Part shown: positions 9,746-18,487 of the stretch, in pieces
How the letters are laid out: each line of letters begins with the position of its first letter
Numbering within the stretch: the first letter of the stretch is position 1
DNA from: Dactylosporangium sucinum
Lineage (GTDB): Bacteria; Actinomycetota; Actinomycetes; Mycobacteriales; Micromonosporaceae
Assembly (NCBI RefSeq): GCF_014647515.1
Contig: NZ_BMPI01000051.1
Span: forward strand, 1 to 64,000
Length of the DNA: 64,000 nt
Direction: 5' to 3'
The notes under the pieces: model-generated
The model's database searches: none
What the model was told of the DNA's origin: nothing
The model's input: only the letters and a program-made list of their open reading frames with translations
Program-made: the position numbers and the translations under genes

Positions 9746-11055
9746 GCGACGCCCCCTTCGACTCCGGCGAAGAACGTGTAGTACGGGCCGTCCTCCAGGC
9801 GGTCGAGGTACAGCGCGAGCTCCCGCAGGTGGTAGTCGCCCCACATGCTCGACTCGCCGTTCGGCACGCGCTGCCCCTCGTGAACCTGGTCCCAGCCGTT
9901 GGGCCGGTGGTACACCGAGTGCAGCAGCAGGCCCTCGTGCGGCGGGTCGACCGACAGGTACGGCTCGGCGAGCAGCGCCCGCGCGACCGTCAGGCCGGCC
10001 TGCGTGTAGCGCCGCTCGCCGAGGTGGCGGCCCAGGCGCAGCAGGCCCTGCGCGGCGATCGCGGCGGCGCTGGAGTCGACCGGCTCGTGCGGGTTGTACG
10101 GGTCGGCGGGGCGGTCGAGGTACCCGTCGAGCCGCGCCAGGCCGGGCGCGCCCGTGTCCCAGTACGGGATGCCGTCGGCGGGGGAGTGCTCGATGTAGAA
10201 GTCGCAGGTCGCCTTCGCGGCCTCGGCGAAGACCGGCTCGTCCTCCAGCTCGACCAGCTCCGCGAAGCCGAGCATCGCCCAGGCCAGGCCGCGCGTCCAG
10301 GTGGAGAAGGCGGAGTACCCCTGCTGCGTGCTCGGCGCCCGGAAGCGCCCGTCGTTGACGTTGAACAGCGCCTCGTGCGCCGTGCGCCCGCGCACGTCGT
10401 AGATGTCGCGGCCGTCGCCGTAGTAGACGTTGTACCGCGCGGTGTTGCGGCCGTGCTGCAGCAGGCGCTCCCGCAGGTCGATCCGCTCGTCGTGCTCGCC
10501 CATGAGGACGTGCCCGAGCCGGTGCGCGAGCGCGAGCGCCCGGCAGGACCGGATCGTGTCGACGAACAGCGACTGCGGGCCGTTGAACGAGTAGATGTAC
10601 CCGGTCCCGTCCTCGGTCCGCTGCCAGCGGGCGGCCTGCACGGCCCCGCTGACCCTGAGCGCGAGCTCGGCCTCGCCCTTCGCGCCGTCGTCGATGCGCC
10701 CTTCGCGCATGAGCCGCAGCAGGGCCCCGTAGGTGCTGACGTTGTTGAACCCGTGATCGTGCACGCCGATGTGGCTCACGTGCGGCGGCATGAGGGCTTT
10801 CGTCTGGCGGAGGCCGAGCTCGAGGAAGTGCTTGTCGTCGGTGGCGTCGAACTGCAGCAGCGCGGAGCCGACCTGAAACCCTTGCGTCCACTCGGTCCAC
10901 CCGCGCGCCGTGTACCGCCCGTCGACGGTGAACACGGGCGACGAGCCCCCGGTGTCCGTCGCGAGGGCGTCGATCTTCCCGGCGGAGAGCTCCCACATCC
11001 GCTGCATGGCCGGCCGCAGTGCTCCGACCGCGAGGGCGTCATCGATGCGCAACAT
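9742..11055 (-). CDS. Glycosyl hydrolase, GH88/unsaturated uronyl hydrolase-like
   Basis: This 437-residue protein has the Trp-, His- and Asp-rich repeating helices of an (alpha/alpha)6 barrel. Examples are [46 protein letters not shown] and [12 protein letters not shown]. The stretch GVHDHGFNN and the final SMWGDY block are as expected for unsaturated uronyl hydrolases (GH88). These split the unsaturated uronic acid from oligosaccharides made by polysaccharide lyases. There is no signal peptide, so it is cytoplasmic. The ATG at 11055 lacks a strong ribosome site. It is coupled to the SDR by GTGA. Family level is fairly sure, substrate not. Confidence 0.7.
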   Translation of the reverse strand: MLRIDDALAVGALRPAMQRMWELSAGKIDALATDTGGSSPVFTVDGRYTARGWTEWTQGFQVGSALLQFDATDDKHFLELGLRQTKALMPPHVSHIGVHDHGFNNVSTYGALLRLMREGRIDDGAKGEAELALRVSGAVQAARWQRTEDGTGYIYSFNGPQSLFVDTIRSCRALALAHRLGHVLMGEHDERIDLRERLLQHGRNTARYNVYYGDGRDIYDVRGRTAHEALFNVNDGRFRAPSTQQGYSAFSTWTRGLAWAMLGFAELVELEDEPVFAEAAKATCDFYIEHSPADGIPYWDTGAPGLARLDGYLDRPADPYNPHEPVDSSAAAIAAQGLLRLGRHLGERRYTQAGLTVARALLAEPYLSVDPPHEGLLLHSVYHRPNGWDQVHEGQRVPNGESSMWGDYHLRELALYLDRLEDGPYYTFFAGVEGGVA

Positions 11056-11288
11056 GCACGGATGGTACCGAGGAAAGCCCTTTCCTGGGGGCCCCGACTT
11101 CCCCCGCCGGTCGCACCCGCCCACCGGCTCACCGTTCGCCCTGCTCCGGCGCGCGGCGCTCGGCTCGCGGGCTTTCGGTTCGCGCCGCGCTCTGCTCGCG
11201 CCGTGCCCCTTACCCGCCGGTCTCACCCGGCGCGGGCGTCCCTCCATGGCCGGCCCGGCGGCAACGCGGGCATGCGAGGATATGCGCA

Positions 11289-11654
11289 ATGGAGACCGCG
11301 GTTGAGGACATCGCCGAGCGCTGGGTCGCGGCCTGGACACACGGCCGGACGAGCGACCTGTTCCGCCTGCTGGCCGCCGCCCCGCTGATCGAGTCCAACC
11401 TCGACCCGGACGGCGACTTCATCGAGATCCTGACCGACTACGCCGCGTCGCTGGACGCCGTCACCGTCTTCTCCCAGACGGTGATCGACGGCCGCGTGGC
11501 CCTCGTCTACAACTGCACGCTGGGCGCCGAGACCTTCCGCCTGGCCGAGTTCCTGGTGGTCGACGAGGTAGGCCTGGTAACCGAGGTCCGCCGCGTCTAC
11601 GACCTGGACGCCGTAGAACGCCTCCTCCCCGACCTCCTCCTCGGCTCCTCATGA
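11289..11654 (+). CDS. NTF2-like / SnoaL-like small protein
   Basis: This is a 121-residue protein with the pattern of an NTF2-like cone fold: an N-terminal helix (VEDIAERWVAAWTHGRTSDLFRLL), then alternating strands (GRVALVYNCTLG, FRLAEFLVVDEVGLVTEVRRVYD). Such proteins are small enzymes or binding modules. The ATG at 11289 has GAGGA eight bases upstream. The stop codon lies inside the left arm of a 60-base perfect palindrome, so the element probably landed at the gene end or acts as its terminator. Specific function is unknown. Confidence 0.75.
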   Translation: METAVEDIAERWVAAWTHGRTSDLFRLLAAAPLIESNLDPDGDFIEILTDYAASLDAVTVFSQTVIDGRVALVYNCTLGAETFRLAEFLVVDEVGLVTEVRRVYDLDAVERLLPDLLLGSS

Positions 11655-11707
11655 TCGATGGAGAGTTCTGGCTGCCATGGCGACCAGAACTCTCCATCGA
11701 TCATGAG
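11648..11707. repeat. Perfect 24-bp-arm palindrome, GATGGAGAGTTCTGG family, copy 1
   Basis: Arms 11648-11671 and 11684-11707 are exact reverse complements; the core is GATCGATGGAGAGTTCTGG. The 12-base spacer contains GCCATGGC. The left arm includes the stop codon of the NTF2-like gene. Relatives lie at 38546-38600 and 44415-44474, and a single arm at 21115-21130. Confidence 0.85.
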
Positions 11708-11724
11708 AAAGATCAAGAGACAGA

Positions 11725-12651
11725 TCATGAGGCGTGGATCCGGCTCCGGTATCCCTCGCTCAACCGGGCCAGGTAGGCGCGTTCGACCGTCTCCACGAAC
11801 CCGCGCGGATCGTCGCGGACCTGCCGCGGCGAGAAGTGCAGGACCACCGCCCCGGCCGCGGCCAGCCTGGCGTGGTGGCGCATCGTGCGCTCCCAGTCCT
11901 CGGGCGACAGATGATAGGCGCGCGAGTCGATCTCCAGCGCGAGGTCCACATCGGCGACCCAGCCGTCGGGCGTCGGCAAGGGAGCCCCGGCGGGCGTGGA
12001 CAGCGCCGGGTTCCACACCATCTCCGGCAGGACTCGCGACCGGCGCAGCAGCGTCCGGGCCTCGCCCTCGGCCACCGACCGCACGCCGTCGACCACTTCC
12101 CGCACCGACGCCCGCAGCGCAGCCGTCCCCGCACGTGCCGCGCGGCCCAGCTCCCGGACGAGCTCGTCCGGCCGGCAGAGCCCCGACTGCACGGACTCCG
12201 CGACCATCGCCCGCACCCGCCTCCGGTCGTCACACAGCCGCCCTGCCTCCACGACCGAGCGGGCCGGCGAGGTCAGCCGCAGCACCCCGTTCGGCCGGGC
12301 GAACGGATCGGGCCTGGTCGTGCGGTGTATCCGGACGAAGCCGCTCGACCGCACCCGGCGCCCGACCGGGACGAGCACCCGGATGAACCGGTCCTTCGGC
12401 ACGTTTCGGAGCCCGTGCACGCCGAGCGCCGCCGCCCCGGTCAGCTGTGCGGCCGGTCCGCCGTAGAGCAGTGCCGCGATCAGCCGCTGCTGCTCCTGCA
12501 GCGGACCGTCGAACATGGCGTAGACCGATGGCAGCACCGTCTGCCAGCGCCCCTTCGACAGCTCCCACCGCAGCCGGCCCCTGGTGACCCCCGCGTCCCC
12601 GAGTTGCGCCGCCGCGATAATCCTCTTCTGGCTCAGCCGCAGCCGGGCCAT
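11725..12651 (-). CDS. AbiEi-like / DUF559-like nuclease-fold protein
   Basis: This 308-residue protein has an N-terminal helical region resembling the AbiEi antitoxin winged helix (VTRGRLRWELSKGRWQTVLPSVYAM, then AALLYGGPAAQLTGAAALGVHGL). Its C-terminal part resembles restriction-endonuclease-fold DUF559 proteins: VADVDLALEIDSRAYHL followed by TMRHHARLAAAGAVVLHFSP. Such proteins are very common in actinomycetes and usually lack a partner toxin. None is seen next door, so a toxin-antitoxin role is doubtful. The ATG at 12651 is chosen over a GTG at 12672; neither has a good ribosome site. Confidence 0.6.
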   Translation of the reverse strand: MARLRLSQKRIIAAAQLGDAGVTRGRLRWELSKGRWQTVLPSVYAMFDGPLQEQQRLIAALLYGGPAAQLTGAAALGVHGLRNVPKDRFIRVLVPVGRRVRSSGFVRIHRTTRPDPFARPNGVLRLTSPARSVVEAGRLCDDRRRVRAMVAESVQSGLCRPDELVRELGRAARAGTAALRASVREVVDGVRSVAEGEARTLLRRSRVLPEMVWNPALSTPAGAPLPTPDGWVADVDLALEIDSRAYHLSPEDWERTMRHHARLAAAGAVVLHFSPRQVRDDPRGFVETVERAYLARLSEGYRSRIHAS

Positions 12652-12743
12652 TCCCCGTGATTCGTGTTGCACGGACCAGCATTTCCCGCCGGTGAAGCTC
12701 GGAGCAAGGCGATCCCGGGACCTGTGGACAACCTTTTCATGAT

Positions 12744-12780
12744 CGAGGGGCGGATCCGGCAGTACCGGAGCCGCCCCTCG
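12744..12780 (-). terminator. Hairpin terminator after the DUF2334 gene
   Basis: CGAGGGGCGG (12744-12753) pairs with CCGCCCCTCG (12771-12780), and the inner TCCGG/CCGGA extends the stem around a short loop. It lies 17 bases beyond the stop of the leftward DUF2334 gene and before the next leftward gene. No T-run follows. Confidence 0.65.
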
Positions 12781-12796
12781 CGCGATGCGGGAAGCC

Positions 12797-14599
12797 TTAC
12801 GACATCGCGGACGCGGCGACGAAGGTGTAGCCCAGGCCCTGGATGCCCTCGACGGTCTGCTTGAGGTACGAGGTGCCCAGGTACGGGTGGTAGAAGAAGC
12901 TGGCCACGCCGTCGCGCACCGCCAGGTTGGCCTTCGCGTTCGCGACCAGGTCGGCCGGGAGCACCGCCGGGTGCTGGTTGAACGGCTCCGGCTCGATGTT
13001 GCCGATGTTCTCCGGGATCACGGTCGAGCCGTAGACGTCGCGCACCGTGTACGGGAAGAACTGCCCCACCATGTGCGCCACCGAGTTGTCGACCGTGCCG
13101 CCGGACAGGACGCCCGGGAAGTACAGGCCGCGGTCGTAGCGCACGCCGAACAGCGTGTTGATCGTCCGGTAGTCCAGCGCGCTCGCGGCGTAGTGCGGCG
13201 GCTCGAAGATGGTCGGCTGCTTGAGGCCGGCCAGCAGCCAGTCGGCGCGGGAGGCGGTGACGCGGGACGTCACGTTCAGCGCCGAGTCGTTCTTGACCGG
13301 GCCGTCGTAGATGACCGCGTCGTCGGCGTCGACGTGGGCCCGGAAGAACTCGAAGTCGTTCGCGCTCACGCCGTCGTACGGGTTGTTCAGCGCGTCCAAC
13401 TGGTGGGTGTACCCGTGCATGAGCAGGGTGCCGCCCTTCTGCTGCATGTACTTCAGGGCGCTGACCACCAGTGGCTTCTGACGCAGCGCGTAGTCCTCGG
13501 CCTTGCCATTGTTGTTCACGCCCTTCGGGTCGCGGTAGCGGCTGTAGACGGCGACGGTGAACGGCACCTTCTTCGACGACAGGTAGTCGGCGATCGCGCG
13601 CAGCTCGGCCGGGTCGGCGTCCGGCCCGACGTCCTCGATGCGCACCAGCGCCCGGTGCCGCGCGGCCGTCTGCGGAGCGAGCGCGTCGAACAGCAGGTCG
13701 GAGAAGGCGAGGTACCGGTCGTTCGCGGTGATGTACGAGAACGGGATCTCGCCGAGGTACGTCAGGTTGCCCGACTTCACGCCCCAGGGGAACGACGTGC
13801 CGTCGGCGCGGACCGCGGTACCGACGCTGACCGCCTTGGCGGTGTCGTAGATCGCGTAGTCCATGATCCCACCGGCGTTGCGCGCGTCGCGGGTCAGCGT
13901 CGTGCCCTTGTAGTCGACGCGGGCGACCGACGAGACGTCGAAGCCCTTCCAGGTGTACCCGTACTTCGTCGCGAAGTCGGCGGAGCGCGCCGTCAACTGC
14001 CAGATGTTGTCGTACATCCACACGACCGGCTTGCTGGTGGACAGCACGTCGTCGAGGAACGCGACCGGGATCGGCTCGTCGTAGGTGGACCCGACGTAGA
14101 CGACGGCAGTGTAGCCGTTGAGCTCGCCGGCGGTGTACGAGCCGACCGGGTGCGCGGTCCAGGCCCCGAAGTGGGAGACCAGGTTCGTCGCCATCATCCC
14201 GTAGTCCTCGCCGAGCCAGGAGTACGGACCGGTGTTGTCGTACAGGACCAGCGTCTTCGTCGCCGCGTTGCCGCCCGGCGCGGCGGTGCCGCTCGACGTC
14301 TTCGTCGCCGCGTTCGTGGTCACGGCCGCCTTGGCGGCGGTCGGGGCGGACGAGCGCGCCTTGGTCTGGCCGGTGGTGACGACGCGCTCGGTCGGCACCA
14401 GCCGCGCCGGCCGCGGCGGCGCCGGGACCTTCGACTGGCTGGCGTCCTCGCGCTCGACCGCGTCGCCGGCACCGCGGTGGTGCTGGCGGCCGGGCGCGGC
14501 GGCGCTCGGCGCGGTCCCGACGGTGAGCGCGATGGCACCGGCCAGCGCGGCCGTCACGACGACGGCGATCGTACGGCGGACGGGGGATCGTCTACGCAT
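12797..14599 (-). CDS. Secreted DUF2334 protein (polysaccharide-deacetylase-like)
   Basis: This 600-residue exported protein has a signal peptide (MRRRSPVRRTIAVVVTAALA, cleavage near SAAA) and an Ala/Thr/Ser-rich linker to about residue 110. The large domain contains HRALVRIEDVGPDAD, VPFTVAVYSRYRDPKG, LLMHGYTHQLDALNN, IFEPPHYAAS and FFYHPYLG. These are DUF2334 signatures, related to carbohydrate esterase 4 deacetylases. Candidate metal or catalytic residues are the Asp of EDVGPDAD and His of MHGYTH and EPPHY. The ATG at 14599 follows AGAGG by nine bases. It is the last gene of a polysaccharide locus, so trimming or deacetylating the polymer outside the cell is likely. A paralogue begins at 63454. 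Confidence 0.8.
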   Translation of the reverse strand: MRRRSPVRRTIAVVVTAALAGAIALTVGTAPSAAAPGRQHHRGAGDAVEREDASQSKVPAPPRPARLVPTERVVTTGQTKARSSAPTAAKAAVTTNAATKTSSGTAAPGGNAATKTLVLYDNTGPYSWLGEDYGMMATNLVSHFGAWTAHPVGSYTAGELNGYTAVVYVGSTYDEPIPVAFLDDVLSTSKPVVWMYDNIWQLTARSADFATKYGYTWKGFDVSSVARVDYKGTTLTRDARNAGGIMDYAIYDTAKAVSVGTAVRADGTSFPWGVKSGNLTYLGEIPFSYITANDRYLAFSDLLFDALAPQTAARHRALVRIEDVGPDADPAELRAIADYLSSKKVPFTVAVYSRYRDPKGVNNNGKAEDYALRQKPLVVSALKYMQQKGGTLLMHGYTHQLDALNNPYDGVSANDFEFFRAHVDADDAVIYDGPVKNDSALNVTSRVTASRADWLLAGLKQPTIFEPPHYAASALDYRTINTLFGVRYDRGLYFPGVLSGGTVDNSVAHMVGQFFPYTVRDVYGSTVIPENIGNIEPEPFNQHPAVLPADLVANAKANLAVRDGVASFFYHPYLGTSYLKQTVEGIQGLGYTFVAASAMS

Positions 14600-14617
14600 G
14601 ATGAGCAACCTCTGCAA

Positions 14618-14674
14618 TACGAGCTAGGCGAAGCGATACGAGCCAGGCGAAGCGATACGAGCTAGGCGAACGAC
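14618..14674. repeat. 19-bp tandem repeat, three copies
   Basis: The unit TACGAGCTAGGCGAAGCGA occurs at 14618-14636, at 14637-14655 with one change, and partly at 14656-14674. It fills the gap between the wecB stop (14662-14664, inside the third copy) and the ribosome site of the DUF2334 gene. It could tune coupling between the two genes, but no data show this. Confidence 0.7.
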
Positions 14675-15831
14675 GGGGAAGGCATGGGGGACGGGGCGGC
14701 GGTGAGGCCGAGCAGCGCCGCCACCGCCTGCTCGGTGCGCTGCGAGGCGAGCCCGTCCCCGTACGGGTTGCCGCCGGCGGTCATGGACTGCCGCAGCATC
14801 GGGTCGTCCAGCAGGCGCGCGGCCTCCGACACGATGAGCTCCTCGTCGGTACCGACGAGCTTCGCGCAACCGGCGTGCAGCGACTCGACGCGCTCCGTGA
14901 CCTCGCGCAGCACCAGGGCGGGCACCTTGAACGACGGCGCCTCCTCCTGGATGCCGCCGGAGTCGGTCAGCGCCAGGTACGCGTGGGAGAGCAGCCGGGC
15001 CAGCGCCGGGTACGGCAGCGGGTCGGTGATCGTCACCCGGGGCACGCCGGCCAGCCCGGCCTCGACCTGCGCCCGGACCGCCGGGTTGGCGTGGGCGGGC
15101 AGCACGACGCGGATGTCGGGGTACGCCGCGACGATCCGGCGCACCGCGCGCAGGATGCGGTCGAGGGGCTCGCCCCAGGACTCGCGCCGGTGCGCGGTGA
15201 CCAGCACCAGCCGGGCCTGGCCGTGGGTGGCGGCGTCGACCGCGGCGGCGACGCCGGCGTCCTCGAACGGCAGTTCCTTCGCGGCGATCTCCAGCGCGGC
15301 GTCGACGACGGTGTTGCCGGTGATGAGCACGTTGGCCGGGTTGACGCTCTCGTCGAGCAGGTTCGTCGCGGCGAGCGCGGTCGGCGCCAGGTGCAGCGCG
15401 GCGAGCTGCCCGACGAGCTTGCGGTTGGCCTCCTCCGGGAAGGGGGAGTCGAGGTCGCCGGAGCGCAGGCCCGCCTCCAGGTGCACGACCGGGATCCGCC
15501 GCCAGAACGCGGCCATGGCGCCCGCGAGCGTCGTCGTGGTGTCGCCCTGGACGACCACCGCGGCCGGCGGCCGCTCGGCGAGCAGCGCGTCCAGCCGCTT
15601 GATCATCTCGGTCAGCAGCTCGGGCTGGCTGCCGGTGACCCGCTGCAGCGGGAGCGTCACGTCGGCCTCGACGCCGAACGCGGCCAGGGCCTGGGCGACC
15701 ATCGCCGGGTGCTGGCCGCTGGCGACCAGGACCGGGCTGAGCCGGCCGGCGGCGCGCATCGCGGCGGCGACGGGGGCGAGCTTGATGGCCTCGGGACGGG
15801 TGCCGGCGATGAGGAGGACTTCAGGAAGCAT
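14662..15831 (-). CDS. wecB: UDP-N-acetylglucosamine 2-epimerase, non-hydrolysing
   Basis: The enzyme interconverts UDP-GlcNAc and UDP-ManNAc, giving precursors for cell-surface polysaccharides. The family motifs are all visible: AGTRPEAIKLAPV at the start, VVQGDTTTTLAGA, VHLEAGLRSGD (LEAGLR), PFPEEANRKLVG, LVTAHRRESWG (TxHRRE), and the UDP-binding LTDSGGIQEEAP. About 389 residues is normal length. I choose the ATG at 15831, preceded by AAGGTGA; a GTG four codons earlier (15843) is possible. It lies between a membrane GT2 and a secreted DUF2334 gene, so UDP-ManNAc is probably a building block or branch sugar for the polymer made here. Confidence 0.93.
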   Translation of the reverse strand: MLPEVLLIAGTRPEAIKLAPVAAAMRAAGRLSPVLVASGQHPAMVAQALAAFGVEADVTLPLQRVTGSQPELLTEMIKRLDALLAERPPAAVVVQGDTTTTLAGAMAAFWRRIPVVHLEAGLRSGDLDSPFPEEANRKLVGQLAALHLAPTALAATNLLDESVNPANVLITGNTVVDAALEIAAKELPFEDAGVAAAVDAATHGQARLVLVTAHRRESWGEPLDRILRAVRRIVAAYPDIRVVLPAHANPAVRAQVEAGLAGVPRVTITDPLPYPALARLLSHAYLALTDSGGIQEEAPSFKVPALVLREVTERVESLHAGCAKLVGTDEELIVSEAARLLDDPMLRQSMTAGGNPYGDGLASQRTEQAVAALLGLTAAPSPMPSPSFA

Positions 15832-15906
15832 CTTGTGCGTCACCTTTGCGGGGTGGGCCGCGTCCGTGCGGGGAGGAGTGACCGCGTCCTGTGGACCACT
15901 CTGGGG

Positions 15907-15954
15907 TTGATTTTCGTCAACATCGAAAAATCAATGTTGACGAATCAATGTTGA
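15907..15954. promoter_or_regulatory. AT-rich palindrome with direct repeats upstream of wecB
   Basis: TCGTCAACAT (15914-15923) is the exact reverse complement of ATGTTGACGA (15934-15943), and flanking TTGATT/AATCAA bases extend it with a two-base bulge. AATCAATGTTGA occurs twice directly (15929-15940, 15943-15954). The patch is far more AT-rich than its surroundings and fills the short gap between the GT2 stop and wecB. It may be an operator or terminator. Confidence 0.5.
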
Positions 15955-17265
15955 TTACGCTGCTGCCGGTTCCTCGGCGAGCCGTTCGGTCTTGGCCCAG
16001 GTCTGGCGGCGGCCGACCTGCCGGCCGATCGCCCGCCAGGTGCTCACCAGGCCGAGCATGAGGAAGAAGGGGTACGCCAGCGCCGCCAGCAGCAGCGTCG
16101 ACAGCTTCTCGTCGCGCAGCTGCAGCCGGTGCACGAGCGCCCAGATGAGCCCCGGCGCCGTCATGCCGGCCGCCCAGAAGGCGGCGACGTGACCCATCTG
16201 GCCCCAGGAGTGGATCATGAACGTCTCGCCGTGCCCGGGGAGCAGCCGCCACATCGCGACCGTCCACAGGGACAGCACCGTCGCGGTACCGAAGGCGTTC
16301 AGCCACGGCGCGAGCAGGTAGTACAGCATCTCCAGCAGGGCGTGGTTGCGGATGCGCCGCGAGGCGACCAGCCGGGGCACGTAGGAGACGCACTGCAGGT
16401 TCCCCTGCGCCCACCGGGTCCGCTGGCGCAGCAGCCGCCGCACGTCGACGAGCCCCTGCTGCTTGACGTGCGCGATCGACGTGTACCGGATCCGGTCCCC
16501 GCCGAGGTGCATGCGCAGCCCCAGCTCCAGGTCCTCGACCAGGCAGTGCGACCACGGCGCGTCGCCGAGGCGCATCAGCGACGACAGCCGGGCGAACTGC
16601 CCGTTGCCGCCCAGCCCGACCGTCCCCGCCGCGTCGCGGAGCAGCTGGCTGGCGTTGGCGATCGCGGCGAACTCCAGGTCCTGCACCGCGCCGAGCACCT
16701 TGTTGCGGTTGTGGATCCGCACCCGGGTCTGCACCGCCCCGACGGAGGGGTCGCGCATCAGCCGCGACACCTCGGTCAGGATGTTCGCGCTGCCGCGGCC
16801 GTCGCCGTCGATGACGCCGACCGCGACCCGGGACGGGTCCTCGCCGTGGCGCAGGGTCAGGTCCCGGATGGCCCGGAACGCCGCGTTGAGCGCCTCGCCC
16901 TTGCCCTTGCGGGCGTTGGGGAAGTCGCGGCGCAGGACCGTCAGGCCCGGGTGGTCGATGGCGGCCAGCACGTCCGGGGTGCCGTCGTCCGATCCGTCAT
17001 CGACCACCAGGACCCTGGTGCGGGTGCCCACCGGGCCGGTCAGCGCCAGGGCGGCGGAGACCGTCCGGCCGACCACGCGTTCCTCGTTGAGGGCGGGCAC
17101 GACGATCCAGAAGGTCAGCGGCTCGTTCCCGTTCGGCGCGATGGCGTCGCGCCGCCGGCGGTGGGCGGCGGTGGCCGAGTCACCGGCGGAGAAGACCACC
17201 AGTGCCAGGTTGTACGCCGGCCACAGCGCCAGGAGCGCGAAGCCGACCAGCAGGATCGCCGCCAT
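15955..17265 (-). CDS. Membrane glycosyltransferase family 2 (processive, cellulose-synthase-like)
   Basis: This 436-residue enzyme has one N-terminal helix (AAILLVGFALLALWPAYNLALV), a cytoplasmic GT-A catalytic domain and three or four C-terminal helices. Catalytic signatures are visible: VPALNEE, DDGSDDGTPD (nucleotide-sugar Asp), GVIDGDGRGS in place of DxD, CLVEDLELGLR (catalytic base region, ED) and RQRTRWAQGN (QxxRW). Those are hallmarks of processive inverting synthases such as cellulose, hyaluronan or PNAG synthase. It starts three bases after the stop of a tiny LPXTG peptide gene, so the two are coupled. With WecB and DUF2334 downstream it probably makes and exports an amino-sugar polymer. 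The polymer is inferred. Confidence 0.9.
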   Translation of the reverse strand: MAAILLVGFALLALWPAYNLALVVFSAGDSATAAHRRRRDAIAPNGNEPLTFWIVVPALNEERVVGRTVSAALALTGPVGTRTRVLVVDDGSDDGTPDVLAAIDHPGLTVLRRDFPNARKGKGEALNAAFRAIRDLTLRHGEDPSRVAVGVIDGDGRGSANILTEVSRLMRDPSVGAVQTRVRIHNRNKVLGAVQDLEFAAIANASQLLRDAAGTVGLGGNGQFARLSSLMRLGDAPWSHCLVEDLELGLRMHLGGDRIRYTSIAHVKQQGLVDVRRLLRQRTRWAQGNLQCVSYVPRLVASRRIRNHALLEMLYYLLAPWLNAFGTATVLSLWTVAMWRLLPGHGETFMIHSWGQMGHVAAFWAAGMTAPGLIWALVHRLQLRDEKLSTLLLAALAYPFFLMLGLVSTWRAIGRQVGRRQTWAKTERLAEEPAAA

Positions 17266-17268
17266 GGG

Positions 17269-17430
17269 TCAGGCGGCGCTGCGGTTGAAGCGGGACGCCC
17301 GGACCATCAGAGCACCGGTGACGACGAGCGCGACACCGGCGATCACGATGGCGAGGACCGGGCTACCGGTGACGGGCAGCGAACCCGCGGCGCAGGTTGC
17401 GGCGCCCCCGGCGACCTTCGTGCATGACAT
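17269..17430 (-). CDS. 53-residue LPXTG sorting-signal peptide
   Basis: The product starts MSCTKVAGGAATCAAG, followed at once by LPVTG, a hydrophobic helix (SPVLAIVIAGVALVVTGAL) and a positive tail (MVRASRFNRSAA). It is therefore an almost bare sortase sorting signal with 17 residues in front and no classical signal peptide. Two cysteines (3 and 13) stand out. The ATG at 17430 has GAGGGGAA six bases upstream. The stop is three bases before the GT2 ATG, so it leads the polysaccharide operon. It might be a sortase-linked anchor for the polymer, or a membrane regulator of the synthase; both are inference. Confidence 0.7.
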   Translation of the reverse strand: MSCTKVAGGAATCAAGSLPVTGSPVLAIVIAGVALVVTGALMVRASRFNRSAA

Positions 17431-17608
17431 GACAGCTTCCCCTCGGCTATCCGTTGGTGATGCGTTCCGGCTCCCTGACGGCAACCGTCGTGCACCTTGT
17501 CCGAGAAGCTTGTCGCGGCCGAGTGGCGATCACAATGGGTGATGGGCTGGTCTGACCGAAGTCCGCCCAAGCACCCGACAAGGCCCTTACGCAGGCCAAA
17601 TGCGGCTG

Positions 17609-18427
17609 TTACACAGCGTGATTACTCGGTGTGCCGTAGCTCTCAGTGAGAGCGTCGGGCCGTTGCCAGCCGGGTGCGAACTCGGCCCACAGTGACAGCG
17701 CCACCGCCGCGCTCTCCGGGCGGTCGCCGGGGCGCTTCGCCATGCACTGCCGGCACAGCTCGGCTACGGACCGTGGCAGGCCGGGCGCGAGGACGACCGG
17801 CGTCGGGGCGGCGTGCAGCAACCGGGCGCCGGGCGCGTGCGGGGAGCGGCCGGTGAGCATCTGGTACAGCAGAACGCCCAGCGCGTAGACGTCCCAGGCG
17901 GGGGCGTGCTCGGCCTTCACGGCTGCCGGGTGGGCGAACGGCACGGCCAGCCCGAAGTCGATGATCTTGACCCCGGCCGTGGTGAGCATGACGTTGTGGG
18001 CCGTCAGGTCCCGGTGTGCGATGCCCCGGCGGTGCGCGACGGCCAGCAGCTCGGCGATCGAGGCGGCGATCTCCACCGCCTCCTGCCAGGGCAGCGGCCC
18101 GGCGGCCAGGCGCTCGGCGAGGGGGATGCCGTTGAGCAGCTCCATCGCCATCGCGGGGACGGACACGCGGCCGGCCTCGATCTCGCCGTACCCGAAGATC
18201 TTCGGCACCGTCGGGTGCCGCATCCGCTGCATGAGGTGCGGCTCGCGGCGGGCGGCGTGGGTGGCGCGCGTGTTGTGCGCGAACGCCGGCGCCAGGACCT
18301 TCACCGCGGCCGGGCGTAGCCGGTCCAGGTCGACGGCCTCGTACACCAGCGACATCCCGCCCCGGGCGATCGGGCGGACCAGCAGGTATCGTTCGAGCAC
18401 CCTGCGGCCAACGTCGATCCCGGACAC
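17609..18427 (-). CDS. Soluble Ser/Thr protein kinase-like protein, possibly degenerate
   Basis: This 272-residue protein is only a kinase domain, without membrane helix or sensor domain. The Gly loop (IARGGMSLVYE), the AVK lysine (PAAVKVLAP) and the metal-binding IIDFGLA are present. The catalytic loop reads HRDLTAHN, with Thr where the catalytic Lys of HRDxKxxN belongs. The activation segment is shortened: VKAEHAPAWDVYALG follows soon after DFG with no clear APE. It may be inactive or use another residue. It is a near relative of the kinase at 19625, sharing GPLPWQEA and NVMLTT, and is divergent from the LacI gene. GTG start at 18427. Confidence 0.8.
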   Translation of the reverse strand: MSGIDVGRRVLERYLLVRPIARGGMSLVYEAVDLDRLRPAAVKVLAPAFAHNTRATHAARREPHLMQRMRHPTVPKIFGYGEIEAGRVSVPAMAMELLNGIPLAERLAAGPLPWQEAVEIAASIAELLAVAHRRGIAHRDLTAHNVMLTTAGVKIIDFGLAVPFAHPAAVKAEHAPAWDVYALGVLLYQMLTGRSPHAPGARLLHAAPTPVVLAPGLPRSVAELCRQCMAKRPGDRPESAAVALSLWAEFAPGWQRPDALTESYGTPSNHAV

Positions 18428-18487
18428 AATCGTCGACTATTCCCTATTCGGTCGCGGTTGCGATAGTCCCCGCGATGCTAGACACAG

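Noticed and set aside
11648-11707. Insertion sequence
   Set aside because: There is no transposase gene between the arms or nearby; the element is only 60 bases.
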